Shown here: in pieces, positions 56,208 to 64,000 of the stretch | Layout of the letters: every line of letters begins with the position of its first letter | How positions within the stretch are numbered: position 1 is the stretch's first letter | Assembly: GCA_016793635.1 (NCBI GenBank) | Contig: JAEUMD010000003.1 | Span: forward strand, 62,001 to 126,000 | From: Hyphomicrobiaceae bacterium | Lineage (GTDB): Bacteria > Pseudomonadota > Alphaproteobacteria > Rhizobiales > Hyphomicrobiaceae | Reading direction: 5' to 3' | DNA length: 64,000 nt | Notes under the pieces: model-generated | Database searches by the model: none | What the model saw: only the letters and a program-made list of their open reading frames with translations | Told to the model about the DNA's origin: nothing | Program-made: the position numbers and the translations under genes

Positions 56208-56415
56208 ATCCGCCTACCCTCGAACAGTTGCTCCGGCACCTGCCCGGCGCGGCACGCCGCGCCGCATCGGCCGATTCGCCGTTTCAGCGCGATGTTAGCA
56301 AATCGCCGCGCGGTCCGCCTCTGGCCGACACTTGACGGCGCTACCGCCTTCGACGCAGCGTGCCGTCGCCTCATGGCGCGACGACTCCCAAAGCCGCTTC
56401 AGCACCAGGACGACC

Positions 56416-57291
56416 ATGGCATCGCGAACCCGTAACGTGAAAACGCTGCGTACCGTCAAAGACATCCGCAAGGCCGTTCAACTCTGGCGAAAGGCCGGCG
56501 AGCCCGTTGCGCTGGTGCCGACGATGGGCGCCTTGCACAATGGGCACCTCACGCTCGTACGCGCGGCGCAGGCGAAAGCGAAGCGAGTCGTCGTCTCGAT
56601 CTTCGTCAACCCCACCCAATTCGCGCCGACCGAGGACCTCGCCCGCTATCCGCGCGATGAGGCTGGCGACCTGGCGAAGCTCGCAAGCGTCGGCGCGGAT
56701 CTCGTCTGGGCACCGGAGCCCGCCGAAATGTATCCCGAAGGGTACGCCACGATGATCGACGTCAAGGGCGCGGCGCTCGGCCTCGAGGGAGAATTCCGCC
56801 CGCACCACTTCGGCGGCGTCGCCACCGTCTGCTGCAAGCTCTTCTCGCAGGTCACGCCCGATTACGCGCTGTTCGGCGAGAAGGATTTCCAGCAGCTCGC
56901 CGTCGTCCGCCAGATGGTGCGGGACCTCAATCTGCCGCTCGCCATCGTCGGCGTGCCGACCGTGCGCGAGGCAGACGGACTGGCTCTCTCATCGCGCAAT
57001 CGCTACCTTGGCCCGGAGGAGCGCGCCATCGCACCGGCATTGAACGCGGCATTGCTGACGGTCGCGGAAAAAATAGCCGGGGGCGGCCGGGCGGGTGTGG
57101 CTGTCAAATCGGCGATCACCGCCGTCGAGCGGGCGGGTTTCACCAAGGTCGACTATATCGCCGTTCGCGATGCCGAGACGCTCGGCGAATGGAAGCCGTC
57201 GAGTGGACGCCCCGGCCGCGTCCTGGCCGCCGCGTGGCTCGGCCGCACCCGGCTCATCGACAACGTGCCAATCGCTGCCGTAAAGAGCTGA
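56416..57291 (+). CDS. panC: Pantothenate synthetase
   Basis: The 291-residue protein has the HIGH-like nucleotidyl motif MGALHNGHLTLVR, FVNPTQFAPTEDLARYPR, the PAEMYPEG loop, KDFQQL and the KMSKS-like ALSSRNRYL. It joins pantoate and beta-alanine using ATP to make pantothenate. AGGA precedes the ATG at 56416. It is divergent from putA. No panB is adjacent. Confidence 0.96.
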   Translation: MASRTRNVKTLRTVKDIRKAVQLWRKAGEPVALVPTMGALHNGHLTLVRAAQAKAKRVVVSIFVNPTQFAPTEDLARYPRDEAGDLAKLASVGADLVWAPEPAEMYPEGYATMIDVKGAALGLEGEFRPHHFGGVATVCCKLFSQVTPDYALFGEKDFQQLAVVRQMVRDLNLPLAIVGVPTVREADGLALSSRNRYLGPEERAIAPALNAALLTVAEKIAGGGRAGVAVKSAITAVERAGFTKVDYIAVRDAETLGEWKPSSGRPGRVLAAAWLGRTRLIDNVPIAAVKS

Positions 57292-57320
57292 CTTCGACGG
57301 TCACCGAAGGGGGGGGAACC

Positions 57321-57509
57321 ATGCAGCTCGATCGGACGGACATCGTCTACGGCGGCGGCGCGGGAGCCCTGATCGGCATCGGCTATCAGCTCGGACGCGC
57401 ATGGTGGGAGGGAGACGTTACGGCCGGCATGAACTCGGGCCTGCTGGCAGCGGCTGCGGTCGGGGCCGCTGCGGGTGTGCTCGCGCTGACGCTGCGCCGG
57501 GAACGCTGA
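57321..57509 (+). CDS. Small membrane protein of unknown function (62 residues)
   Basis: The 62-residue protein has two hydrophobic segments (YGGGAGALIGIGYQLG and LLAAAAVGAAAGVLALTL) separated by a short charged loop, ending RRER. A strong G-rich Shine-Dalgarno (GGGGGG) lies 5 bases before the ATG. It follows panC by 29 bases on the same strand. No family is recognised. Confidence 0.7.
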   Translation: MQLDRTDIVYGGGAGALIGIGYQLGRAWWEGDVTAGMNSGLLAAAAVGAAAGVLALTLRRER

Positions 57510-57713
57510 GCCGCGTCAGCACCGTGATGTTCCGCGCGGCCTTGTCGCGTGGCTCGGCGGCACCAGCGGGCTTCCCAGGCGTTCGCACTTGGGCCACCTT
57601 CGCGCGATACCTACCCGCGACACCTGGATGCCTGCGGACACCCGGGTGTTCATGCGTTCTTTCAATTGCCGATGTAAGAAGGCTTTGTTTCAGACTCGCA
57701 GAGGCCGGATCGC

Positions 57714-58913
57714 GTGCTTGCCCACCGTGCCAGATTCGCCAAGCTCGTCACCGCGCTCGTCGTTGCGGCGGGTCTTTCAGCGTGCGCGGCGGATTTCGTA
57801 CGCAACGGCATACCCTCGGCGGAGCTTGCCGATCATGCGGTCGTTCATGACATGCAGGGCATCCGTTATTGGGGAGACGAGAAGCCCGCGGATTTCATGG
57901 CCGAGTTGCGCCGCCGCCTGCCTCACCTGCCGCGCCTCGCGCAGGGCTCAAAACGCATCAACGGCCGGCCGGTGGTCGAAACGCTCGCCCTTTCGGGCGG
58001 CGGCGGCGATGGCGCCTTCGGTGCGGGCATCCTCACCGGATGGACGGAGCGCGGCGACCGCCCCGAATTCGAGGTCGTAACCGGCGTCAGCGCGGGCGCG
58101 ATCATCGCCCCGTTCGCCTACCTCGGGCCCCGCTACGACCGAGCGCTGAAGGAGATCTGGACCCAGTACCAGACGTCGCAGCTCGTCACCGCGCAGATCC
58201 TCCCGGGCATCCTCGGCGGCTCCTCGCTCGCCGACACCACGCCGCTCGAAAATCTGATCGCTCGCTACGCAGACCAACAGCTCCTGCGCGAGGTGGCGGC
58301 GGAGTATCGCAAAGGCCGGCTGCTGTTCGTGCTGACCACGAACCTCGATGCCCAGCGCCCGGTCGTATGGAACCTCGGCGAGATCGCGGCAAGCGGCCAC
58401 CCCAACGCGCTCGAGCTGTTCCGCAAGGCCATCATGGCCTCGGCGGCGATACCCGGAGCGTTCCCGCCGGTCGCCTTTCCCGTCGAGGTCGATGGCAAGA
58501 CGTACGACGAGTTGCACGTCGATGGCGGAACCACCCGCGAGGTGTTCGTTCTGCCCGTCAACGTCCCGTTCAAGACCTACGACCGCCTTTACGACAAGCC
58601 CCCGATCCGCCGGCTCTACATCGTGAAAAACGGCAAGATTGCGCCGGAGCAGGAGGTCGTGAACGCCAAGACGCTCGACATCGTCTCGCGCTCGATCAGC
58701 ACGCTCATCAAGAACCAGAACCTCGGCGAGCTCTATCGCATCCATCGCATGGCACAGGATGCCGGCGCCGATTTCAACTTCATCGCCGTACCGGTGACGT
58801 TCAATGTCAAATCGAAGCAGTTCTTCGACCCCGTCTATCAGTCGGCACTGTTCGAGGAAGGCCGCAAGATGGGCGCGGCCGGCGTGCATTGGAACAAGAT
58901 ACCGCCGATGTAG
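57714..58913 (+). CDS. Patatin-like phospholipase lipoprotein
   Basis: The 399-residue protein has a lipobox LSAC with lipidated C24. The patatin domain has the glycine-rich oxyanion loop LSGGGGDGAFGAG, nucleophile S126 in GVSAG and the catalytic-dyad D270 in VDGG. It should hydrolyse phospholipid acyl esters at the envelope. GTG start. It is the only gene on the plus strand between panC's small neighbour and the methylmalonyl-CoA mutase. Confidence 0.93.
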   Translation: MLAHRARFAKLVTALVVAAGLSACAADFVRNGIPSAELADHAVVHDMQGIRYWGDEKPADFMAELRRRLPHLPRLAQGSKRINGRPVVETLALSGGGGDGAFGAGILTGWTERGDRPEFEVVTGVSAGAIIAPFAYLGPRYDRALKEIWTQYQTSQLVTAQILPGILGGSSLADTTPLENLIARYADQQLLREVAAEYRKGRLLFVLTTNLDAQRPVVWNLGEIAASGHPNALELFRKAIMASAAIPGAFPPVAFPVEVDGKTYDELHVDGGTTREVFVLPVNVPFKTYDRLYDKPPIRRLYIVKNGKIAPEQEVVNAKTLDIVSRSISTLIKNQNLGELYRIHRMAQDAGADFNFIAVPVTFNVKSKQFFDPVYQSALFEEGRKMGAAGVHWNKIPPM

Positions 58914-58960
58914 CGCGGCGGTCTCAGGCGCGAAACTCCCGCACCGTCCCGCCTCGATCC

Positions 58961-59332
58961 CTATTTGGCCGGCGTCTTGGCCTCCGGTGGCCCGAGGCTA
59001 TCGAGATAGGCGATGAAACCTTCGATCTGCGGGCCTTCGAAAACGAACACCGGCATGTCGGGATGGCCTGAGACGATGCCTTCCGCCAATGCCTCGGCAA
59101 GATCCTCGCTCGGGTAGCGCACAACGACATCGCGGAACGGCGGCGCCTTGTCGTGCGGGCTCTTGTCGTCGGGACCGATGGCGTGGCAGCGCGAGCAGTG
59201 CTCCCGTGCGATGGCGCGGCCGACCTCGGCAAGCTTGGCCTGCTCGTCGTCGGTGGAATCGGCAAGGGTCGCGGTAGCGAGCGCGGGCAGCATCGCCGAA
59301 GCGAGCAGCGCCGCCGCTGCGAGCCGTTTCAT
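58961..59332 (-). CDS. Periplasmic cytochrome c
   Basis: The 123-residue protein has a signal peptide (MKRLAAAALLASAMLPALAT) and one haem site C46-x-x-C49-H50, with M93 as the probable distal ligand (HPDMPVF). It is a class I c-type cytochrome of small size. The frame upstream of the ATG stays open and in frame through the 75-bp repeats, but the signal peptide argues for the start at 59332. Confidence 0.9.
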   Translation of the reverse strand: MKRLAAAALLASAMLPALATATLADSTDDEQAKLAEVGRAIAREHCSRCHAIGPDDKSPHDKAPPFRDVVVRYPSEDLAEALAEGIVSGHPDMPVFVFEGPQIEGFIAYLDSLGPPEAKTPAK

Positions 59333-59390
59333 GGTCGTCTCCCCGTAACTGCTCGTGCGCGATGGGCCGCGCGCGGAGGCGCTGCAGCCA

Positions 59391-59625
59391 GATCGCACCC
59401 TCGACTCGTGGTTCGGGCCGCGATTGACGCTTTCGATGAAAACGTTAAGCGCTTTCATCGCAACCGATCGCACTTTCGATTCTCCGTCACGGGTGCGATT
59501 CACGCTTTCGATCGAAGCGCAGAGCGCTTCAATCTCAACCGATCGCACTTTCGATTCTCCGCCACGGGTGCGATTCACGATTTCGATCGAAGCGCAGAGC
59601 GCTTCAATCTCAACCGATCGCACCC
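59391..59625. repeat. Three tandem 75-bp repeats plus a partial fourth
   Basis: Units begin at 59391, 59466 and 59541 (each GATCGCAC), with an 8-base fourth start at 59616. Units 2 and 3 differ at only two positions; unit 1 is more diverged. Units 2 and 3 contain the hairpin GAAGCGC-AGA-GCGCTTC; unit 1 instead has CGATGAAA / TTTCATCG. The block fills the spacer upstream of the cytochrome c gene. No other feature is seen in 59333-59639. Confidence 0.92.
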
Positions 59626-59639
59626 GCAGCGCCGAGTTC

Positions 59640-59948
59640 TCAGAAGAGCTGCGGCTGCCACCAGTGCAGCGCGGCTTTCACCAGTGTCGGATTGAGCAGG
59701 TAGGCGATGCCGACCAGCGCCACGACCAAGAGCAGCAGCAGCAGGATCGACCAGCTCAGCGGCACGCGATAGCTGAGGCCGGTGCCCGGAATGCCGAGCG
59801 TGATCATCTTCTGGCCCTGGGTGCCGACGTTGATGGTCGCGCCCTTGCCGCCGACGCTGGTGCTGACGCCGGTCTTGCTGAGGTTGATCTTCACGCCCGG
59901 AAAGATCGTGAACGTCTTGCGGAACCTTACGCCTGGCAGCAGTGCCAT
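59640..59948 (-). CDS. DUF4236 domain membrane protein
   Basis: The 102-residue protein has the DUF4236 N-terminus (RFRKTFTIFPGVKINLSKTG, then STSVGGKGATINVG and GIPGTGLSYR) and one C-terminal membrane helix (WSILLLLLLVVALVGIAYLL). The domain is short and basic, of unknown function. It lies just after the DUF853 ATPase gene in the same direction. Confidence 0.9.
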   Translation of the reverse strand: MALLPGVRFRKTFTIFPGVKINLSKTGVSTSVGGKGATINVGTQGQKMITLGIPGTGLSYRVPLSWSILLLLLLVVALVGIAYLLNPTLVKAALHWWQPQLF

Positions 59949-60005
59949 GGTGCTCTCCTTCGATTAGCGCAATGCCGGACTCGGCCGGCTTCGACGCGAT
60001 GCTTT

Positions 60006-61451
60006 TCAACCGTCCTTGCGGCCGATGCCGAACCAGCCGCCGAGGCGTTCCTTCACGTCGGCGATCTGCTCGCTGACCCCGCCCATCGCCGAATTCATCG
60101 CCGCGACTCGCTCGAAAGCGCCGTCGACATCGAGCGGCGCGTCGTACTTCTTCGAATTCTCGACGTCGCGCGCCATCACCGCCTTGCGTTCCTCGGGCTT
60201 GAGCGGCCCGATGCGGCCCATCGGCGGGCGGATCAGCGAGCGCTGCACCATCGACGGCTCGCCTTTGTTGCGCAGCGTGGAAACGAGCGCCTCACCGACC
60301 TTGAGCTGCTGGATGGCGCGCTCGGTATCGATCTCGGGATTGGTGACGAACGTGTCGGCCGCCGCGCGGATGGCCTTCTGCTCCTTCGGCGTGAAGGCGC
60401 GCAGCGCGTGCTGAATGCGGTTGCCGAGCTGGGCGGAGATGCGATCGGGAACGTCGGCCGGGCTCTGCGTCACGTAGTAGACGCCGACGCCTTTCGAACG
60501 GATCAGGCGTGTGACGCGCTCGATCTGGTCGAGCACCGCCTTCGGAGCATCGTCGAACAGCAGGTGCGCCTCGTCGAACAGGAACACGAGCTTCGGCTTC
60601 TCGAGATCACCGACCTCGGGCAATTTGTCGAACAACTCGTCGAGCAGCCACAGCAGCGCCGTCGCATAGAGGCGCGGGTTGTCCATCAGCTTGTCGGCGG
60701 CGAGAACGTTGATGACCCCGAACCCGTCGCGCACCTTCATCAGATCGTTAATATCGAGCGCGGTCTCGCCGAAGAAGTTGTCCGCACCCTGCTCCTCGAG
60801 CACCAGCAGGCGGCGTTGCAGCACGCCGACCGTTTGCTGCGCGATGTTGCCGTAGCGCGGGCGCAGCTCGCTGGCCCGGCGGCCGACCTCCTCGATCACC
60901 GCGCGCAGGTCGCGCAACTTGCGGATGACGAATTTCGGATCGCGGGTGGTGCGCCGGTCCTCGGCCCAGCGGAAGGCGATGTTGAGCACACCCTCCTGGG
61001 GCTCGGTGAGATCGAGCAGGCGCGACAGGAGCAGCGCGCCCATCGATTGGGCGCTGGTGCGAACCGGATGGCCCTGCTCGCCAAAGATGTCCCAAAAGGC
61101 GACCGGGAACGCCGCGTTGTGATAGCCGGGTAGCCCGATCTCCTCGGCCCGGTTGACGAGGTGCTTCTTCGGCTCGCCGGCGACGGCAATGCCCGAGAGA
61201 TCGCCCTTGATGTCGGCGGCGAACACGGGAACGCCCGCCGCGGAGAAGCTTTCAGCGAGGACCTGGAGCGTCACCGTCTTGCCCGTGCCCGTGGCACCGG
61301 TGATGAGGCCATGGCGGTTGGCGAGCTTCAGCTCGATGAACTCGATCCCGGCGTGGCTGCCGCCCAGCAGGATGCGTCCGTTCTGGGCGAAGAACCGCGG
61401 ATCCGCCGCGGGAGAACCCGGCTCGGCCTCAGGCTGCTGTCGCTCGCTCAT
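60006..61451 (-). CDS. HerA-like / DUF853 family ATPase
   Basis: The 481-residue P-loop protein has Walker A TGATGTGKTVTL, an AADIKGDLSGIA motif, Walker B VFLFDEAHLL and the sensor segment YYVTQSPADVPDRISAQLG. This is the DUF853/HerA-like ATPase family, related to FtsK/HerA DNA translocases. No nuclease (NurA) partner is adjacent, so it is not an obvious end-resection or defence locus. The C-terminal part is basic. Confidence 0.92.
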   Translation of the reverse strand: MSERQQPEAEPGSPAADPRFFAQNGRILLGGSHAGIEFIELKLANRHGLITGATGTGKTVTLQVLAESFSAAGVPVFAADIKGDLSGIAVAGEPKKHLVNRAEEIGLPGYHNAAFPVAFWDIFGEQGHPVRTSAQSMGALLLSRLLDLTEPQEGVLNIAFRWAEDRRTTRDPKFVIRKLRDLRAVIEEVGRRASELRPRYGNIAQQTVGVLQRRLLVLEEQGADNFFGETALDINDLMKVRDGFGVINVLAADKLMDNPRLYATALLWLLDELFDKLPEVGDLEKPKLVFLFDEAHLLFDDAPKAVLDQIERVTRLIRSKGVGVYYVTQSPADVPDRISAQLGNRIQHALRAFTPKEQKAIRAAADTFVTNPEIDTERAIQQLKVGEALVSTLRNKGEPSMVQRSLIRPPMGRIGPLKPEERKAVMARDVENSKKYDAPLDVDGAFERVAAMNSAMGGVSEQIADVKERLGGWFGIGRKDG

Positions 61452-61906
61452 TCCTCGCTCCTAGATATCGCCCCGCGCGGGGGCGGCCGGCCAACCACCG
61501 GCGGCGTACCGCGAAGCCCGGGAACAGGCGGCCGTATTCTTGGCAGCGGGCCCGGGCGCTCGAATCGCTACGCTTGTATATCCAGATGACATGTGGGGGA
61601 GCGCGTTGCAAATTCAGACGCCACGCGATCCCCCGAAAATTCCCCGCATTTCGGCCGCCGTGCCGCGTCGCGGGGCAGACCTTGTGGACTGGGTTCGGAC
61701 CCACCTCGGGCAACCGCTGTCGGCACCGCCGCCACCGGCTCCATCTCGAGCCCAGCCTCACACGGGGCAAGGACCGATCAATCCTTGGTCGTACAGCCCC
61801 GAATGGATCGTGTATTGCAGTTGCGAAAGCCACTATAGACAATCGGTGGGGGCGGATGCTCCCGACCAGCCTGAAAACACTCGTGAACCGACGGGACCGT
61901 GACCCG
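61452..61906. other. Intergenic region with a candidate mutase promoter
   Basis: 455 bases without a supportable gene. Near the mutase start it contains TATAGA at 61834-61839, with TGTATT 17 bases before it, a plausible sigma-70 -10 with a weak -35 that would give a leader of about 60 bases. Nothing else was recognised. Confidence 0.4.
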
Positions 61907-63787
61907 ATGACAGACACCCCCATGCCGCTCGCCGCCGACTTCCCCACCGCCAGCCGCGAGGAGTGGCTGAAGCTGGTCGACAAGGCCCTCAAGGGTGGCG
62001 ATTTCGAGCGTCGCATGGTGTCGCGGACAGCGGATAGCCTGAGAATCGAGCCGCTCTACACACGCGCCGACGCTCCCAAGGCCGGCGGCGTGACGCCCTT
62101 CGTGCGCGGTATCGGCGCCGAGACCGAGGGAATGGGCTGGAGCATCGAGCAGGTGGTCGTCGCCGGGACCCCCGACGCCGCCAACGCGGCGGCGCTCGCC
62201 GAGCTCGAAGGCGGCGCCAACGGCCTCGTGCTCAGGATCGCGGCGCCCGGCCAATCGGGCATTGCCATTGCCAGCGGCGCCGACATGGCGCGTGTCCTGG
62301 CGGGTATCTATCTCGACTATGTTTCGATCGTGCTCGACGCCGGCGCCGACGCCGAGCGCGCCGCCGGGTTTTTCCGTGAAGCCATCGCTGCGCTCGGCAA
62401 GCCGGCCGACAGGGTTTCCGTCCGCTTCGACATCGATCCCATCGGCGTCGCCGCCCGCACCGGCCATTCGCGCCTGCCCCTCGACGCCGCCATCAAGGCC
62501 GCGGCGGCGAGCGCGAAGGTGCTCAAGGATGAGTTCGCCCTCGCCCGCACGGTCCTTGTCGATGGCCGTATCGCCCACGAGGCGGGCGCCAGCGAGGCGC
62601 AAGAGCTGGCCGTCATCGCCGCATCGCTCGTCGCGTACCTGCGCGCGTTCGATGCCGCTGGCGTCGACGTCACCGCCGCGCTCGCGCAGATCACCGTGGC
62701 CGTCTCCGTCGACGCCGACCAGTTCCTCGGTATCGCCAAGCTACGGGCTCTGCGTCGCATCATCGCCCGCATCGCGGAAGCCTCGGGCGCGGGTGCTGCC
62801 GTCACGCCGCCACGTATCGCCGCCACCACGTCCGCGCGCATGATGACCAAGCGCGACCCGTGGACCAACATGCTGCGCACCACCATCGCCACTGCGGCGG
62901 CGGCGTTCGGCGGCGCTGATGCGGTGACGGTGCTGCCCTACACCTGGGCACTCGGCATGCCCGACTCGTTCGCGCTCCGCATCGCCCGCAACACGCAGCT
63001 CGTCGCGCAGGAAGAATCTTCGCTCGGCCGCGTCACCGATCCGGCCGGCGGCTCCTGGTATGTGGAGAAGCTGACGGACGACCTCGCCCACGCCGCCTGG
63101 AGCCTGTTCCAGTCGATCGAACGGCAGGGCGGCATCGTCTCGGTGCTCGCATCCGGTTCGCTCGTCCGCGACATCACCCATATCGTCAAGGATCGCGACA
63201 AGGCGATCGCCACCGGCAAGCAGCCGCTCACCGGCACTTCCGCCTTCCCGCTGCTCGGCGACGACGGGGTGACCGTCGCGCCCTGGCCCGCGGCCGCTCC
63301 TCCCGTGGGCGAAGCCCTCATCGAACCGCTGTTCGCACATCGCCTCGCGGCGCCGTTCGAGGATCTGCGCGACGCCGCCGACGCCTATACAGCCGAGCAC
63401 GGCAAGCGGCCGACCGTATTCCTCGCGAGCCTCGGCACCATCGCCGATCACACCGCCCGCACCACCTGGGTGAAGAACCACCTCGCCGTCGCCGGTATCG
63501 ACACGATCGTTTCGGACGGCTACGCCTCGCCTGCGGAAGCCACGGCGGCGTTCAAGGGATCGCACGTCACCACCGCCTGCATCTGCTCGTCCGACGACGT
63601 CTACAAGCTCCACGCGGAGGCGACTGCGAAGGCCCTGACCGAGGCTGGAGCGGCGCGCGTGCTCATGGCGGGGCGGCCCGGCGATCAGGAGCCGATGCTG
63701 CGCGCTGCCGGCGTCGATGGGTTCCTCTACGCCGGCCAGAACGCCGTCGAGACGCTGACAGAGCTGCAACACGAGCTGACCGCATAA
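61907..63787 (+). CDS. mutA: Methylmalonyl-CoA mutase small (beta) subunit
   Basis: The 626-residue protein has the MCM barrel half (RREEW-like start, PFVRGIGAETEGMGWSIEQ, GADAVTVLPYTWALGMPDS, RIARNTQLVAQEES, VTDPAGGSWYVE) and a degenerate C-terminal Rossmann domain. The B12-ligand DxHxxG is absent, as expected for the small subunit, which lacks bound cobalamin. It pairs with a large subunit that is not adjacent: the next gene is convergent. The pathway is propionyl-CoA/succinyl-CoA interconversion. Confidence 0.92.
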   Translation: MTDTPMPLAADFPTASREEWLKLVDKALKGGDFERRMVSRTADSLRIEPLYTRADAPKAGGVTPFVRGIGAETEGMGWSIEQVVVAGTPDAANAAALAELEGGANGLVLRIAAPGQSGIAIASGADMARVLAGIYLDYVSIVLDAGADAERAAGFFREAIAALGKPADRVSVRFDIDPIGVAARTGHSRLPLDAAIKAAAASAKVLKDEFALARTVLVDGRIAHEAGASEAQELAVIAASLVAYLRAFDAAGVDVTAALAQITVAVSVDADQFLGIAKLRALRRIIARIAEASGAGAAVTPPRIAATTSARMMTKRDPWTNMLRTTIATAAAAFGGADAVTVLPYTWALGMPDSFALRIARNTQLVAQEESSLGRVTDPAGGSWYVEKLTDDLAHAAWSLFQSIERQGGIVSVLASGSLVRDITHIVKDRDKAIATGKQPLTGTSAFPLLGDDGVTVAPWPAAAPPVGEALIEPLFAHRLAAPFEDLRDAADAYTAEHGKRPTVFLASLGTIADHTARTTWVKNHLAVAGIDTIVSDGYASPAEATAAFKGSHVTTACICSSDDVYKLHAEATAKALTEAGAARVLMAGRPGDQEPMLRAAGVDGFLYAGQNAVETLTELQHELTA

Positions 63788-63817
63788 CTGGCGTCGCCTT
63801 GCCGGGACACACCACGA

Positions 63818-64000
63818 TCAGAGCGCGTCGGGCTCGGGCGGCGCAAGCATCGGCTGCGGCCGGTTCAACGCCGCCACGAGCGCATAGCTGATGATCATCA
63901 ACAGGAACCACGCGCCGAGCTTGCCGAGCGAAACCATGTGCCAGCCCGCCTTCTGGCTCGGATAGACCCACGCGGCCGTGAACGTGCCGATGTTCTCGGC
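63818..64000 (-). CDS. DUF817 family membrane protein, C-terminal part (5' end outside window)
   Basis: 60 residues plus stop are visible on the minus strand. They read NIGTFTAAWVYPSQKAGWHM, then SLGKLGAWFLLMIISYALV and a Pro-rich tail. This is the conserved C-terminal end of DUF817, an integral membrane family of unknown function. It converges with mutA, 30 bases away. Confidence 0.85.
   Translation of the reverse strand, partial: AENIGTFTAAWVYPSQKAGWHMVSLGKLGAWFLLMIISYALVAALNRPQPMLAPPEPDAL

Noticed and set aside
58961-59623. A longer cytochrome c reading through the 75-bp repeats (220 residues)
   Set aside because: A clear signal peptide begins at the internal ATG (59332); an export signal would not function about 97 residues inside a protein.
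61540-61902. A 120-codon plus-strand frame before the mutase gene
   Set aside because: Pro/Arg-rich, no family, and it overlaps the candidate mutase promoter; the translation shows no protein-like pattern.

Overview
The window is high-GC, gene-dense chromosomal DNA from an alphaproteobacterium, most likely of the order Hyphomicrobiales (Rhizobiales). This placement is inferred from gene content. It rests on the divK-pleD-rpmG block, DUF3572, an EipB-type DUF1849 envelope protein, an ECF sigma factor with an NrsF-type anti-sigma factor, clpS-clpA, a phasin, and the RidA / glycerophosphodiesterase / FemAB-like / HIT order. No rRNA, tRNA, CRISPR array, prophage, insertion sequence or integrase was recognised. 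Most of the window is core genome, and I did not find a convincing new multi-gene system.

Layout. 1-9.2 kb holds a GT39-like membrane glycosyltransferase overlapping a quinone oxidoreductase, a lipoprotein, an exo/endonuclease-phosphatase family protein, two tandem DedA proteins, a small basic protein, a cytochrome P450, and an ECF sigma / NrsF anti-sigma pair. 9.3-17.9 kb holds gatB and, separately, gatC-(periplasmic protein)-gatA, with chorismate mutase, a rhodanese, a methyltransferase and small envelope proteins around them. 18-26.1 kb holds an UPF0173 hydrolase, ruvX, a DUF599 protein, a MarR regulator with a palindromic candidate operator, then pyrB, a catalytically degenerate pyrC homologue, plsY and dprA. 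26.7-33.3 kb is topA-rnr-DUF983-NUDIX-rpmG. A 937-bp convergent gap follows (33.29-34.23 kb), with an inverted repeat and an AT-rich patch. 34.2-38.1 kb has pleD and divK, and a DUF3572 gene coupled to a ROK kinase across a 13-G homopolymer, then a molbindin.

38.1-45.0 kb carries eipB, ridA, a glycerophosphodiesterase, a FemAB-like protein, a HIT protein, a second rhodanese, an NmrA-like protein and azlCD. 45.3-49 kb is clpS-clpA and a phasin with a clear terminator. 49.4-57.3 kb has a D,D-carboxypeptidase with a SPOR domain, a VWA-like/DnaJ-like gene pair, putA and panC. 57.3-64 kb has a patatin-like lipoprotein, a cytochrome c preceded by three 75-bp tandem repeats, DUF4236, a HerA-like DUF853 ATPase, the small subunit of methylmalonyl-CoA mutase, and the end of a DUF817 gene.

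Functional themes are translation quality (GatCAB), pyrimidine and pantothenate synthesis, proteolysis (ClpAS), cell-cycle signalling (DivK/PleD), envelope integrity (EipB, DacA-SPOR, DedA), and carbon storage or C3 metabolism (phasin, methylmalonyl-CoA mutase, PutA). The features most worth a second look are non-coding: the poly-G tract, the 75-bp and 15-bp tandem repeats, a dispersed palindromic intergenic repeat, and the convergent gap after rpmG.
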